From Botryococcus braunii (Eukaryota; Chlorophyta; Trebouxiophyceae): a stretch of 17,500 nucleotides of DNA. Where the stretch lies: contig KV908658.1 in the NCBI GenBank assembly GCA_002005505.1, forward strand, positions 129,492 through 146,991, written 5' to 3'. Of the stretch, positions 1 through 17,283 are shown piece after piece. The position numbers and the translations under genes are program-made. Position 1 is the stretch's first letter. Every line of letters starts with the position of its first letter. The notes under the pieces were generated by a model that saw nothing but the letters and a program-made list of their open reading frames with translations, searched no databases and was not told the origin of the DNA.

Positions 1-312
1 TGTACTTGTGCCCATGGCCAAGGACAGAGCGCTTTGCAAAACATTGGATGAGTTTCTGCATGCTCTCCATCCCCACATGGATCCCCTCCCCCTGGAGGTG
101 GCAGCCTAAGAGAAGTGGCTTTCCACTTGAATCCCTGGGATTGCACATTATTTCAGGGCAGCCCGCAAGCTCGCATTGCACCCTTTTTAGAAGCCCTTCC
201 AGACCGTAATTGCAGGCCATGCTCCATACATAGAACAGGTCCTTCGTGGTGGCTGTCAAGCGTGAGAAGTGCTGGTCCGTGCACAGCCACATGTCTACGA
301 GCCTCTGGATAC
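1..312 (-). CDS. BTB gene second exon, continues past the left edge
   Basis: It starts with two bases that complete a Gly codon and is open through base 1. The encoded segment starts IQRLVDMWLCTDQHFSRL and continues with a likely helical region containing KDLFYVWSMACNYGLEGLL. This resembles the helical stretch after many BTB domains but is too diverged to name. A 324-nt intron (313-636) separates it from the BTB exon. Confidence 0.7.
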
Positions 313-1048
313 CTGAAAAATGAGAAAACAAAAGTTTTAGACGTTGTGCGTGCTGAATGGAAGGGAATATCCCAGCTAATGACTTTGGCGAGTCCTTTGC
401 GGCCCGACGGTCATGACGTGTCCAGTTGCATCGGTCCTAGATGGGAGGACGCAAGGGCTCAACCTCGAGTCCAGGCCTCAAACATATCCCGTGTAATTTA
501 CATGGTGTAAGCATAGCTAAAAGCTATCACGCCATGTGCCAACCCAAACCTCGTACGTAATTCAGATGACCCGAACCAATCGTACCCATCCGCAGCATCA
601 CGGGACCCCAGAACAACCTGATGCTTATCAGCATACCTTGAACATCATATTTAAATAACATCTCAAGGAGCGGTATCAACTCCGCCCAATCGGGTTTTCC
701 GTCCAGCAACTGCGCGAGTTCTCTGGGGTCGTGCGAATACCGAATTAAAGCTTCCACTTGCTCATCAGTATCCTCGGACTGGATTTTAAGGGCTGAAGAG
801 CGTGACTTTTCTGTTTCCCTACCGGGATATCCATCGAGTTGGCAGCCCTCGAACATGCATCGGAGAACGGGTGAGTGGCAAGACAAAACCGCCCTGTTTG
901 CGGGAAACACTGTACCACTTGAAGTCACTATATGAACATCTTTGAACGGAACGTCAACGCCTTTTGCTATCGGCTTGACCGTTGCCAGACTCTTCTGATC
1001 TGCATGAACCATGTTACTCGCGCCCAACGCCGAAGCCTCCAGGAACAT
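1..1048 (-). CDS. BTB/POZ domain protein, two exons, 3' end beyond window
   Basis: The model joins 1048-637 and 312-1. The first exon carries a BTB/POZ fold: FKDVHIVTSSGTVFPANRAV is the usual D-x-x-(hydrophobic)...F-x-A-(N/H)-R-A-V-L opening, followed by SPVLRCMFEG, then EQVEALIRYSHDP, and the closing helix LLEMLFKYDV. The exon ends KYDVQ plus one base at a donor CAAG|GTATGC. The acceptor TTTTTCAG|GT lies at 313-315, so the split codon restores Gly and the frame runs on as IQRLVDMWLCTDQHF. The second exon stays open to base 1 and has a helical post-BTB region (DLFYVWSMACNYGLEGLLKR). BTB domains dimerise and often act as Cullin-3 adaptors or transcription cofactors; I see no second domain that decides which. 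The start is uncertain: Met at 1048 or Met at 1012 are both in frame after an upstream stop, and an earlier exon is possible. Confidence 0.8.
637..1048 (-). CDS. BTB gene exon with the BTB/POZ core
   Basis: Holds the whole BTB core up to KYDVQ. It is 412 nt from the upper Met, which leaves one base in phase for the donor at 636-635. A short acidic/basic loop rich in Glu, Arg and Ser lies between the two halves of the fold, where BTB domains commonly vary in length. Confidence 0.8.
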
Positions 1049-1605
1049 ACACCAGGAAACTACGAGGTGGGCTGCTTCGTTGTACACAGTTCAGACACAA
1101 GAACAGCCCGAATCTATCATGCCAAGCGATGCTGATAACGCAGAACATTTCCTACGATCTACAATGAAGATGTGACCGCACGTGTTCACCAATGCAGCCC
1201 GCTCTAGTAGTTAACCGTGGTTGAAAAAAAGCCGTTGAACGGACTTTTTCCGAACTCCGCCGGATGATCGAAACTTTTGGGGGGCCAGATTTCTGAAAAG
1301 CGGAGGAAACAATGTCCCTCTCTGTAAAGGGTAGGGTTGGCATTTTCAACGCTTTTTGCCGTTCTACGTACGTATTTGCTACGCGTAGGCGTAAGTATGT
1401 CGCGTAGATCGTGGCAGACTGCACCATTCGATCAAGGACATCCTAGTGATTAATATTGCCCGGCGTAGTTCATAGAAATTCGTCCATCTTCATCCACTTT
1501 TGTAGCAAAATGTGGCCTGTGGGCACATGGGAAACCTTAAAGAGAAAAGTGAATGTATCAGTCTCAGGCCCCCAGTTGCCGAATAGTCACATGTCGACAG
1601 CCGAA
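1049..1605. other. Intergenic stretch, no gene seen
   Basis: No ORF here looks like a known protein. The stretch holds a small A/T-flanked hairpin near 1224-1249, a TACGTA/TACGCGTA-rich patch near 1366-1402, and a ~30-bp segment at 1537-1566 that recurs near 5029-5059. The BTB promoter would be expected just above 1048 if Met 1048 or 1012 is the true start, but I see no clear core element. Confidence 0.5.
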
Positions 1606-1863
1606 GGAAGGAAGGAAGGAATTACATCAACCCAGCCCAAAGGGCTGATGAGATGGAAAACCGAACACCGACGCAGCAAGACACCGAGAGAAACCAAACA
1701 CAAACCCTAAGAATCAAGGCCAAACACAAACCCAAAGTACCGAGTGGGGAGCCAAGAGCACAAAGGAAGGGCATGAAAGCCCCAGGACACAGAGGAAGGG
1801 GCAGGAAAGCCCCAGGACACAGCCCAAGAGTGGGCAAGGGCCAGCAAAGGGCAAGACACAAAC
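1606..1863 (-). repeat. Probable LINE 3' region with GGAA repeat and 33-bp duplication
   Basis: This lies directly 3' (on the minus strand) of the LINE ORF stop at 1864. It contains a GGAA tetranucleotide run at 1606-1621 and two tandem copies of a ~33-bp unit with the core GAAAGCCCCAGGACACAG near 1776-1823. It is probably the 3' untranslated region of the element. The outer boundary is not defined because no target-site duplication was found. Confidence 0.4.
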
Positions 1864-3090
1864 CTAAGACCGAAACTGAAAACAATCATAAATGAAGTTA
1901 ACCACAGACTGAAGGTCATCTTGCCAGACGAACTGACGTAACGACCGAAAGGGGGAACGAAAAAGATGGGGGTAACGGTCCCGGATCGGCTGAAGGGCCG
2001 AACAGGAAAAGACAAGGTGGTGTTCATCACCCACCAAACCAGCCTGACACTGATCACAGAACCGGTGGGAACGGGGGAGGCCCCGACGACGACCAGCATC
2101 AATAGGAAGGTTGTGAACCCCCATGCGGAATCGATGGAAAACCCTCAACTTGGAAACACTCATACGTAACCACAAAAGCCTAGAGAGAGTGGCGCGGGAC
2201 GGACTATTAAACCACCTAGAGTATGTGCAAAGCTGAGCCCGCTCAGACGGGCAGAGACGAGGAGAGACATGCAAGCCCTCCCAGGGTTGGCGGCCATGCC
2301 GACGCAAGAGGTCCCGAAGGGACGGCATATCAATCGGATGAGGGGCTTGACAATCTATCTGATAAGGATAGCCAACCTTAATAAGGGCCTTCATGAAATA
2401 CCCTGCCCAAGTGGGAGTACGGGTAGTGACGCCATAAAAGCACGAGTCGCGAAGAATCAAGGCATAAAGATGATCATGAGGCAAAGACACCAACGAGTTC
2501 CAAAAGGTGGCCATACGCTTCAGCCAGTGATGAGCGAGGGGTTGAAGCCCCAACTCAGCTAACAAAATCGGAGTGGCCACCGAGGGGCGCACCCCTAACA
2601 ACATCTTCAACATGACCAAGTAACTAGACTCTAAGAGCTGAACAGAAGGGGCCGCAGCCGGTGAACGAAAAGAACGCCATCCCCAAATCTCACATGCATA
2701 TGACGCCGTGGGCACAACACACATGAGAATCAACTTAAGAAGAAGACCTATAGAGGCCGCGCACTGCAGGTTACCATACTTACGCATAAGGGAGCTCCAC
2801 GTGGCCCACATTTTACCATTCAGCAGGCCAAAGGTGCCCCCCACACCCCCAACCGAGGATAAAATAACACCCAAGTATTTCTTAGTATATACGACGGGAA
2901 GCATGACCCCGTCACAAACCCACTGAAAGGAAGGGGGCGACTCGGGCGACGATGGAAAGACCATGACATCGGTCTTAATGGGATTAATACGCATATACGA
3001 AAAGCCACACCAATGAACAACGGCGTCAATGAGTTGTTGCAAGCCCTCTGCCGTTTCAGCAAGCCGAAGAGCTGCAGGTGTAAAAATTAT
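1864..3090 (-). mobile_element. 5'-truncated LINE (non-LTR retrotransposon), C-terminal part of the RT ORF
   Basis: The open frame reads like the C-terminal half of a LINE ORF2. It begins inside the reverse transcriptase palm just after where the (Y/F)ADD catalytic motif would be (ETAEGLQQLIDAV, then INPIKTDVMVF and KKYLGVIL). It continues through the thumb/connection region (SYACEIWGW) to a C-terminal CCHC-like knuckle: C-x2-C-x8-HH-x4-C in CDQCQAGLVGDEHHLVFSC. It ends at a TAG at 1864. Endonuclease, fingers and catalytic palm are absent, so it is a dead-on-arrival copy, as expected from incomplete target-primed reverse transcription. The reading frame has stayed open for about 400 codons, which suggests a fairly recent insertion. 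The upstream residues above ~3090 are unrelated low-complexity sequence. Confidence 0.85.
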
Positions 3091-3143
3091 ATAGATAGGC
3101 TTAGCTCTTAATTCTAAAACTATGTGTGAAAGGGACGAGAACG

Positions 3144-3264
3144 ACAAGAAAACAGAAAGATGGGGAGGAGACAAGGGGGGGGAGAGGGTATAGGAGAGAG
3201 AGAAGGGGGGGAGAGGGGGAGGAGAGAAAAGGGGGGGGGAGGGAGGGGGGTGGAGAGAGAGACA
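3144..3264 (+). repeat. Homopurine G/A-rich tract
   Basis: About 120 bases are almost purely purine on the plus strand, with G runs of 4 to 10 and only a handful of pyrimidines. It lies just beyond the truncated 5' end of the LINE fragment. Such tracts can form triplex or G-quadruplex structures; that is inference. Confidence 0.7.
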
Positions 3265-4089
3265 CCTTCGTATTTTTCGCTTTGCATGTCCAGTTAGACA
3301 CTGTCGAGGTTGTCTCTGTCAAAGTTTCATCCCATAAAAATTAGAAAACTTGTCAAAGAAAACAAAAAACCCACAATTTAATACCTTACAGTACATTTGT
3401 ACTGCAGTACGGCAGAAGTCCGGTGTACTTCTGCCAGGTCGGATAAGCATGTTCGGACACCAGAAGTACCGAAAAGACTCAATGTACACACGAAACGCAG
3501 CTACTGATTACAGATTACATTAAAGACTATGTATTCAATGGCATAAACAATGCAAAAACCCCCAAAAACATGAAAACAACAAGCATAGGCATCCGTAGTT
3601 GGATCCCATCGCTTTTCACATGTACGCTTTTCCCTACGCTTTTCCTACGTACGCGTACCTAAGCGGGGCGTAAATGCCCGACTCTAGTAAAGGGGCTGAT
3701 CCCTGCCATAGCACAGCATTCGCGTACATGGCCTGACACATACTTTAAATTTAGGAAGGTAGGGAATATTGAAGCGCCTTTTCCTCGTCCTGACTTCCGT
3801 GCCGGCGATTGTGCCAGCAAGAAGCCGAAAAATCCCCCCAACCCCCCCCCCCCAAAAAATCCCCCTGGGACAGCCCACCCCTAAAACATTCCCCCATTAT
3901 TCTTTAGAAACTTCCATCATGCAGAAGAGAGATATGGAGGGATATTTTGTTATGCGTCAGGTCAGTTTCATTATTCCGGCCGCTGGGGGTCGCCAGCTGG
4001 CCGCTTGCCGGGTGTGACTCATAGCTTGAAACATTTGGGTTTGGGTCCTCGAATATTGGGCTGGTCTTTTTTACTCCACTCTTGTAGAA
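3265..4089. other. Intergenic stretch with one hairpin and a C tract
   Basis: No recognisable gene. A perfect hairpin (GGCAGAAGT, 7-base loop, ACTTCTGCC) lies at 3411-3435, and a partial third copy of the same arm, CAGAAGTACCG, follows near 3461. A C12 run followed by A6 lies at 3842-3859. A patch rich in TACGCTTTTCC and TACGCGTAC is near 3622-3658. Confidence 0.5.
3411..3435. repeat. 9-bp perfect inverted repeat, 7-base loop
   Basis: The arms 3411-3419 and 3427-3435 are exact reverse complements. The sequence is not near a gene end that I can identify, so I assign no role. Confidence 0.6.
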
Positions 4090-4122
4090 GAAGTTACATC
4101 TGTCCAGCCACTAGGCATGATG
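4090..4122 (+). repeat. Left target-site duplication of LINE fragment 2
   Basis: It matches 4725-4758 over its whole length with one substitution and one single-base indel; the shared core is CATCTGTCCAGCCACTAG. The two copies bracket the second LINE fragment exactly. Confidence 0.8.
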
Positions 4123-4724
4123 AGATGTCCACAACACACACACAAGCCGTAACTATGAAGAACGGTCCACAAGAGGTGGTGAAACGAAGATCAAAAACAT
4201 CACGGAGCAAACGAAAAGGTGAAGGGGGGTGGGGGGATAAGGTGGGGCAGCCACAGACGTGGCTGCGACCAAGTCACCGTAGCCGGCGTAAATCAGCACG
4301 AGCCTGGAATGCATCCGAGATAAAGGAGACAATCGCACGCAAGTCAGCGTGCCAAATGAAATGCCGAAGAGACCTAGAAGGACCAACAAAGAACTGGTGG
4401 TAACGGTCCCGCACCGCGGTAAGAGCGGGACAGTGAAAGACAAAGTGGTGTTCATCACCCACAGAGGAACCACAGATATCATACAGGCGCTTAAGGCGCG
4501 GAAGCCGGTGTCTGCGGCCAATGTCAATGGGAAGGCCATCAACACCAAGACGAAACCTGAGAAAGAGCCGGACCTTGGCAACATCAAGAGACAGATAACA
4601 GAGGCGGGAGCGTTGAGCCTTAGTACGGCGCGCAAACCACCGCACATAAGTATAGCTGGGGATCAGTAGGGGCTAAGCGAGGGAAGACATGGAGAGAGGC
4701 CACAGGGAGGGTATTGGCCAGTCT
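4123..4724 (-). mobile_element. Short 5'-truncated LINE insertion bounded by target-site duplications
   Basis: A ~600-bp insert on the minus strand. The frame at about 4669-4274 encodes the extreme C-terminus of the same kind of LINE ORF as at 1864-3090: [14 protein letters not shown], then [14 protein letters not shown], then RDRYHQFF and a closing ISDAFQAR. It aligns with the first fragment without large gaps but differs at many residues, so the two are separate subfamilies or old copies. The first Cys of the CCHC knuckle is Tyr here. The 3' end on the minus strand finishes in a short (TG)n tail (CACAACACACACACAAG on plus, 4132-4148), not poly-A. Severe 5' truncation, a tail and a long duplication are the signature of target-primed reverse transcription. 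Confidence 0.85.
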
Positions 4725-4758
4725 GAAGTTCCATCTGTCCAGCCACTAGGGCATGATG
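4725..4758 (+). repeat. Right target-site duplication of LINE fragment 2
   Basis: Partner of 4090-4122. It differs by C for A in the sixth-seventh base region and by one extra G before GCATGATG. Confidence 0.8.
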
Positions 4759-5340
<582 letters not shown>

Positions 5341-5353
5341 GAGGGGGGGAGAG

Positions 5354-5370
5354 ATGGATGGATGGATGGA
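5354..5370 (+). repeat. (ATGG)4 tetranucleotide repeat
   Basis: Four ATGG units separate the (CA)n array from the following (GA)n array. Confidence 0.9.
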
Positions 5371-5374
5371 GAAA

Positions 5375-6655
<1,281 letters not shown>

Positions 6656-6692
6656 CCCTCCTCCCCCCCCCTCTCTCTCCCTCGCGCGCGTG

Positions 6693-6702
6693 CACACACA
6701 CG

Positions 6703-6788
<86 letters not shown>
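6693..6788 (+). repeat. (CA)n microsatellite
   Basis: About 48 CA units with an early CGCATA interruption, linked to the (CT)n array by C-rich and CGCGCG sequence. Confidence 0.95.
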
Positions 6789-6789
<1 letters not shown>

Positions 6790-6821
6790 TTGGCCCTGCT
6801 GTCTGATGCAGCAGGGCCAAA
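6789..6821. repeat. 13-bp perfect hairpin abutting the (CA)n array
   Basis: The arms TTTGGCCCTGCTG (6789-6801) and CAGCAGGGCCAAA (6809-6821) are exact reverse complements around a 7-base loop. The hairpin starts at the first base after the CA array. Confidence 0.8.
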
Positions 6822-7777
6822 AGTCCCTCCATGGGCAGCTCGGATGTACCGTGAGTTGCTCCACGCAGTGCCAAGCTGAGTACCTAGCCAGATGCCCATA
6901 AGAAACATACCAACATACACGGCTCATAGTCGCAGCCATTGCAAGCGCAGCTAGCCAAACCCAATTCAGCTCTGAAATTTCAAGTTTAACTCGACTCAAG
7001 GCCATTGTTCCAAATCTACCCGGTTTTTTCTTCGAAGGGGAAAAAGCCTGCCCCCGGAGGCTGAAACCTGCTATTCTTAACCTTTTCGACTCTGGCCACA
7101 GTGCTTACGACTAGAGCCTACAATGATAAATTTATTGTGTCACAAAAATTGCTAATAGTTCATGAGGCAATCTTCTTACAGCAGAAACAAGTGTAACATG
7201 TTACTGCTAAAGGGAAAGTACTAGGAATTCTACTAGTACAAACCCTGCCGGCAGCGCTTGACCTCGCATGCCTTGCCACTGCCTATCTCAGGCATCGCTC
7301 TTTTTTCTAAAGAACCTCTAGAGCTCTTGTTGTTGCCAGACTGGTACTGGGTCGCTCGAAATGCTACTTGATGCTACTTGCAAACTACTTCACATAATCG
7401 CAAATTTCATCGGGTCTCAACCTGAGTCGGAACCTGAAGTCAGAACCTGAGTCTGAAAGGGGGCATCAGAATTTGCCTCCCAAGATACTGACAGTGCCCC
7501 CGGACTACCTCCAAGCTGAATACAAGCTAAATGAGCACTCGAACACCTTTTTAATCGCAGAAACGGCAGCAGCAGGAGCACCAAATGTCTCATGTTTCTA
7601 CCGGCAAAATGGCCAGATGAAAGAGAGGGCAGGCTTTGATGTGGGAGCAGTGCCTCCTTTCTCAGCAGGAAGCCACAGAGTACAGCTGCTGATCATGCTC
7701 TGTGCTCCGCAAACCGCATGTCGTAAGCACACTTACATCACAGGGAAAGAGCTCGCGCGCTCACACAGACGCGGGAA
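6822..7777. other. Gene-free stretch with small tandem duplications
   Basis: No recognisable coding sequence. ATGCTACTTG is exactly duplicated at 7361-7380, and a degenerate AACCTGA-containing 12-13-mer occurs three times at 7419-7456. An 85-codon plus-strand frame after 7473 runs into the next CA array and resembles nothing I know. Confidence 0.45.
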
Positions 7778-7783
7778 CACACA

Positions 7784-7852
<69 letters not shown>

Positions 7853-7858
7853 GCGCGC

Positions 7859-7897
<39 letters not shown>
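7778..7897 (+). repeat. (CA)n microsatellite with CG core
   Basis: About 60 units, with an internal GCGCGCGC patch near 7851-7858. Confidence 0.95.
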
Positions 7898-7898
<1 letters not shown>

Positions 7899-8449
7899 TC
7901 ACACCCAGTACGCTCTCTACCTCTTCCCCCGTTTCCCACCTCCTCCCATTCCTCCCCCTCCCTCCATTCTGCAACATGTTATGGTGAGGAAAGGAGAAAT
8001 GCACCTTGGGATGCAATGCACCATTTTAGCCAACCTGCACCTGGTTACCAGTCCCACTTATGGGGACAGGGTTCTTATCACAGCAACTCTTTGGAACTTG
8101 GCAAATTCTTACTTTTGTGGTCCATGTTGACCTAACCACGAGGCCAATCCCACCCCATCTCCTAGCCCACCCCCCCCCCCCCCAAAATAAAACACCAACA
8201 CCCACACATCCCCACCCTCCCCCCAACCCACACACACCCACAAGCCCTCCCCCCCCCCCCCCACACACACACACACACACACAGCGCGAGAGAGAAGGGG
8301 GGGGGGGTGCACGCACATGAGGACAGGCAATACATTAGAAAAGAGGTAGCCTTCATGGTCGGAGAGAGTTTACTCATGCTTGGAATCATACGTTTGTTTG
8401 GGGGGCCAAGTAGGCAAAATCACAACCATACGCCCCGTCAAGCATGGGC
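7898..8449. other. 3' flank of the squalene epoxidase gene
   Basis: This should hold the 3' untranslated region of the minus-strand gene. A TGTAA motif (the usual algal poly-A signal) is not seen close to the stop; the nearest candidate I noticed lies at about 7733-7737. C14 runs at 8170-8183 and 8249-8262, a short (CA)n at 8262-8282 and a G11 run at 8297-8307 make 8160-8310 very skewed; the mRNA strand here would be G/U-rich. Confidence 0.45.
8170..8307 (+). repeat. C-tract, (CA)n and G-tract cluster
   Basis: C14 (8170-8183), CCCACA-rich sequence, C14 (8249-8262) running directly into (CA)10, then GAGAGAGA and G11 (8297-8307). On the minus strand these are G runs able in principle to form quadruplexes. 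Confidence 0.85.
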
Positions 8450-14260
<5,811 letters not shown>

Positions 14261-14688
14261 CTAGTTATGCACACCCACGGTTAGGCGAATACACTATTCT
14301 TTAGATAGGCAAAACCAGTTCATAATCCCATAAAACTCTACTAATGCGAACAGACGGCCATACCTCAGGGTCCTCCTCATATCGAACATTGGAGGAAGGT
14401 GTTGGAACCAGAACTAAGTCCTCTTCCACGGATGCACCCCTAGTATTTTGCATTTAGCTCGCAATATGTCCCACCCTTTTGAATACTAGCACTGCTGCGG
14501 TATTGGTACTGGCTCTCCAAAAAAACGTACATTGGGATTTTCTACAAATCCCCTTATGTTCATTTTCCAATAGCAAAATCACAAGCCTATGCGTAAATGA
14601 AAGTGAAAACCCGGGTTTGCATGTTTTTGCAGGTAAAATACTATTGAAATCCCTTGTCAGACGGATTCCAACAGCATGCGCTACTCAC

Positions 14689-14721
14689 CCTGTGGTCGTT
14701 CATCATTTTCATGCGAAACAT
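14689..14721 (-). CDS. SQE: Weak candidate for the SQE start exon
   Basis: The frame MFRMKMMNDHR ends exactly at a strong donor (CACAGG|GTGAGT) in phase 0, the phase needed by the exon at 14260. The resulting intron would be 428 nt, similar to others in the gene. No family residues are conserved in this region, so nothing but the donor, the phase and the Met supports it. It would be unusually short and lacks the hydrophobic anchor common in plants and animals. Confidence 0.25.
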
Positions 14722-16459
14722 ACGACATGCCGAGCACAGTTTCACTGCACTGCAAATGGCCTAACAATCATCCTAGCATACTACAGAGGCCATGAGCAGG
14801 ACTCCTGGTGGTTGGGCCCTGGTTCATTGATTCAACTAGACTATCCCGGCTAAAAACGTCACGGACACCGTTGTGGCACGTATCCTGGGAAACACGTATC
14901 CTGGGAAAGCACGGGTGTGTACACGTGGACAATCCTGTCTCGGGTCTTGGACCAAAATGGAAGCGCGTCAAGTACATGATCTCGACTTCCCCTGTATGTT
15001 TGTCCAATCTCGCGCTAAGGAACGCCATCCTTTCCCGACCCAACCAGCTAGCCCCAAACCCAGCATCCTGTAATACTAAATGCAATTTGCCAGCCGATAA
15101 GACCATTTTTGTATAACCAGCTTCCAATGTGCATCTGAGAATAAAGAGCGCGGGTAGCCAGCGCTAGTCGAAAGCTCCGAAGGTAATTTCTAGGTGAAGA
15201 ACTACTTCCATCACAAGCAGGTCGGAGTACCCAGTTAGAAAGCACCGGCTAGAAAATTCTTGACTTCTAACGATTCTTAAGTTAGGGTAGAAGACGAGAC
15301 GGTTCTTGTGAGTTGCTGAGAACCAGGTCCTTTCCAACCCTAATAGGGCCAACTTCATTACTCAAACAATTGTAGATCAGATGTGAAAGATGGAAATCAG
15401 CACAAATTAGATAGCAGAGTCTACGAGCATAGTATCAAATAAATATCCGAAGATTTTACAGTCGGTCCTCAACCTCGAATGGGGTTTCACTTCGGCTCTT
15501 TCCCTCTGGGTGTCGTCTTTGATTCATACCCTTGAATGAACAGCTGCTGTCGGCCTTCAATTGTTTGACAGAAGTGACGCTAACGCCTCCCCTGCATTGC
15601 AGATTCATTCCATGTAGAAGTTCCGAGTAGGAAAGGAAGCTGCCTAAGTTAAACATCCTAGTTGTTACACCAAGTCATGGCCACCGCTCTTTCTAATTCT
15701 GGCAAGGGATTTCATGTCTCAAACGACACGGACCTTTTCATTGATGATAGCCTCTGGATACCTTGCAACAATGTGCCACAAAACACCCCACGGGTTGAGC
15801 TGACTCCTTGGAAATGCGGTTGTTGTTCTGCAACTGCTTCATCCTTGATTGGATCCTTTATTGAAGGTCACTCCCTGCTTCTGTTGATAGCTGCTATCGA
15901 GTGTCAGATTTCAATACTTACATCGCTACCTCAGGCATACTGGGTTAGCTGGGTTATAACTAATTAGCAATTGCATTACAAGGCAGCGAGGAAGTTAGCA
16001 TCCTCCTCGTCAATGCACACCACTTGCTTTATTGCTGCTCAAGAGCATCAGTAGTCAGGGCCATGTCATTAACATAATCTGTAAATGAGGAGAGTGATCG
16101 GAGGAGTGGGAATGACAGCAAATGACAATACAACTTCTGGCATACATTGGCACTCTGCCCTGCTCTTAGGGCATCTTGTGTGGCAGGGCTTTTGTAACAC
16201 GCCATTCAGCTGATAACATGCCTTTTAAGGCCTTCCATGTATGTATATGGCAAAAGTTCATGACTACAGCTTTTTATGATGGCTCGGGTGAGCCTCTTAC
16301 TGTTTTCCCTACCATTTCTGATGTTTTCATCCCAATCCTTACGTATACGGGACACATTAGTAGGCCAGCTGCAGTCTCCCCCCCCCCCCCAACTTTTCAC
16401 GAAAGTACCTTCCAAGGGGTAGAAATTTATGCCCAATGCTTTATTTGCTTTTCTTATAG
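14722..16459. other. Region upstream of SQE, no gene recognised
   Basis: Open frames of 60-120 codons occur on both strands, for example a plus-strand frame starting MATALSNSGKGF at 15677-15967, but none has a family signature. CACGTATCCTGGGAAA is exactly duplicated in tandem at 14877-14908. The SQE promoter and any missing first exon should lie here, but I cannot place them. Confidence 0.4.
14877..14908 (+). repeat. Exact 16-bp tandem duplication
   Basis: Two identical adjacent copies of CACGTATCCTGGGAAA, with a third partial CACG following after AAG. Confidence 0.9.
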
Positions 16460-16506
16460 TGAGCCGTACCGTGGTTACCTGAGGTGGTACTGATAGCTAT
16501 ACCTAT

Positions 16507-16618
16507 AGGTACTCAGGTATGTTACCAGGTTACTGCAGTGGTACCATGGTACCTTCCACCAGCTGGTGGAAGGTACTGAGGTAGGTTACCAGGTTACTGT
16601 AGTGGTACCTTGGTACCT
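16507..16618. repeat. Two 48-bp direct repeats around a palindrome (foldback-like unit)
   Basis: Copies at 16507-16554 and 16571-16618 differ at four positions. The 16 bases between them (TCCACCAG/CTGGTGGA) are a perfect palindrome that extends to a 28-bp one, 16549-16576. Each copy contains its own dyad (GGTACCATGGTACC, perfect, at 16540-16553; GGTACCTTGGTACC in the second). GAGCCGT occurs just outside both ends. Confidence 0.85.
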
Positions 16619-16971
16619 GAGCCGTGGTAATCATTGCAAACCAGGTAATTTTTGGTGGAGTGGAGACCAGAGCTTCTCCTGGAGTCATGGACCATTGTGC
16701 TTTAGGTCCCTGAGTATGCGTAACTTTTACAATTTCGTAACCCTCTCATGGAGAACAACCACAGGTTCATTGGATCCAAATTGATACCTATCGGTGTCGA
16801 TCAAATGAAGCCCTCACCCCAAATTTGGCGTTGGCCATTTAAATGTTCTTTTCCCTCATTGAAGCTGTCGCAGTTCTCCTTGCCCGAGAAATAAAAATCC
16901 AACATGTGCAAATGTCTCTGAACCAAGAGTTATAACTACATACACCCAGAATTCCAGCTGGCCTTGTGGGC

Positions 16972-16984
16972 CGCCCGAAGGGCG
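16972..16984. repeat. Small GC-rich hairpin CGCCC-GAA-GGGCG
   Basis: A five-base-pair stem with a GAA loop, inside a CAGCTGG...CCAGCTG inverted context (16955-16999). Confidence 0.55.
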
Positions 16985-17004
16985 AGCTGGCCCAGCTGCA
17001 AATG

Positions 17005-17057
17005 AAGAAGAATATTTGAAGTCGAAAATGGCCGTTTTCGACTTCAAATATCTTCTT
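17005..17057. repeat. 23-bp inverted repeat with 6-base loop
   Basis: The inner arms 17012-17028 and 17035-17051 (ATATTTGAAGTCGAAAA and its exact complement) pair perfectly. Skipping A17011, six more pairs form between 17005-17010 and 17052-17057. The loop is TGGCCG. Confidence 0.9.
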
Positions 17058-17283
17058 AGGAAGCTATATGGCCATAGATGTGCATAGCCTTCCTTTCAAG
17101 TCCTATAGATGCTACAGGAGGGTGATGGATTTCTATCCTCCGTCTGTGAGAAGGCCCTGCAGGGCTGCGTAGCATGAGCGCAACTCTCTGCAGAAAATGT
17201 TCAGTGCACAAGTTCAAACCAGTTTATGACTAGCTAGACATAATAGCTATAGCATTGCCTCGAGTTCGAACTCTAAACATTTG

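Noticed and set aside
1707..2102. Overlapping minus-strand frame beside the LINE ORF
   Set aside because: It is a shadow frame: the conserved RT C-terminal residues lie only in the 1864-3174 frame.
3091..3174. N-terminal extension of the LINE frame to a Met at 3174
   Set aside because: The residues (Ser/Leu-rich) come from the purine tract and have no RT similarity; the homologous part starts near 3090.
7473..8135. 220-codon plus-strand frame
   Set aside because: Its centre is the (CA)n array; the non-repeat ends match nothing I know and it has no supporting splice or start context.
15677..15967. Plus-strand 96-codon frame beginning MATALSNSGKGF
   Set aside because: No recognisable domain, no evident neighbouring exon; kept only as a mention in the region entry.
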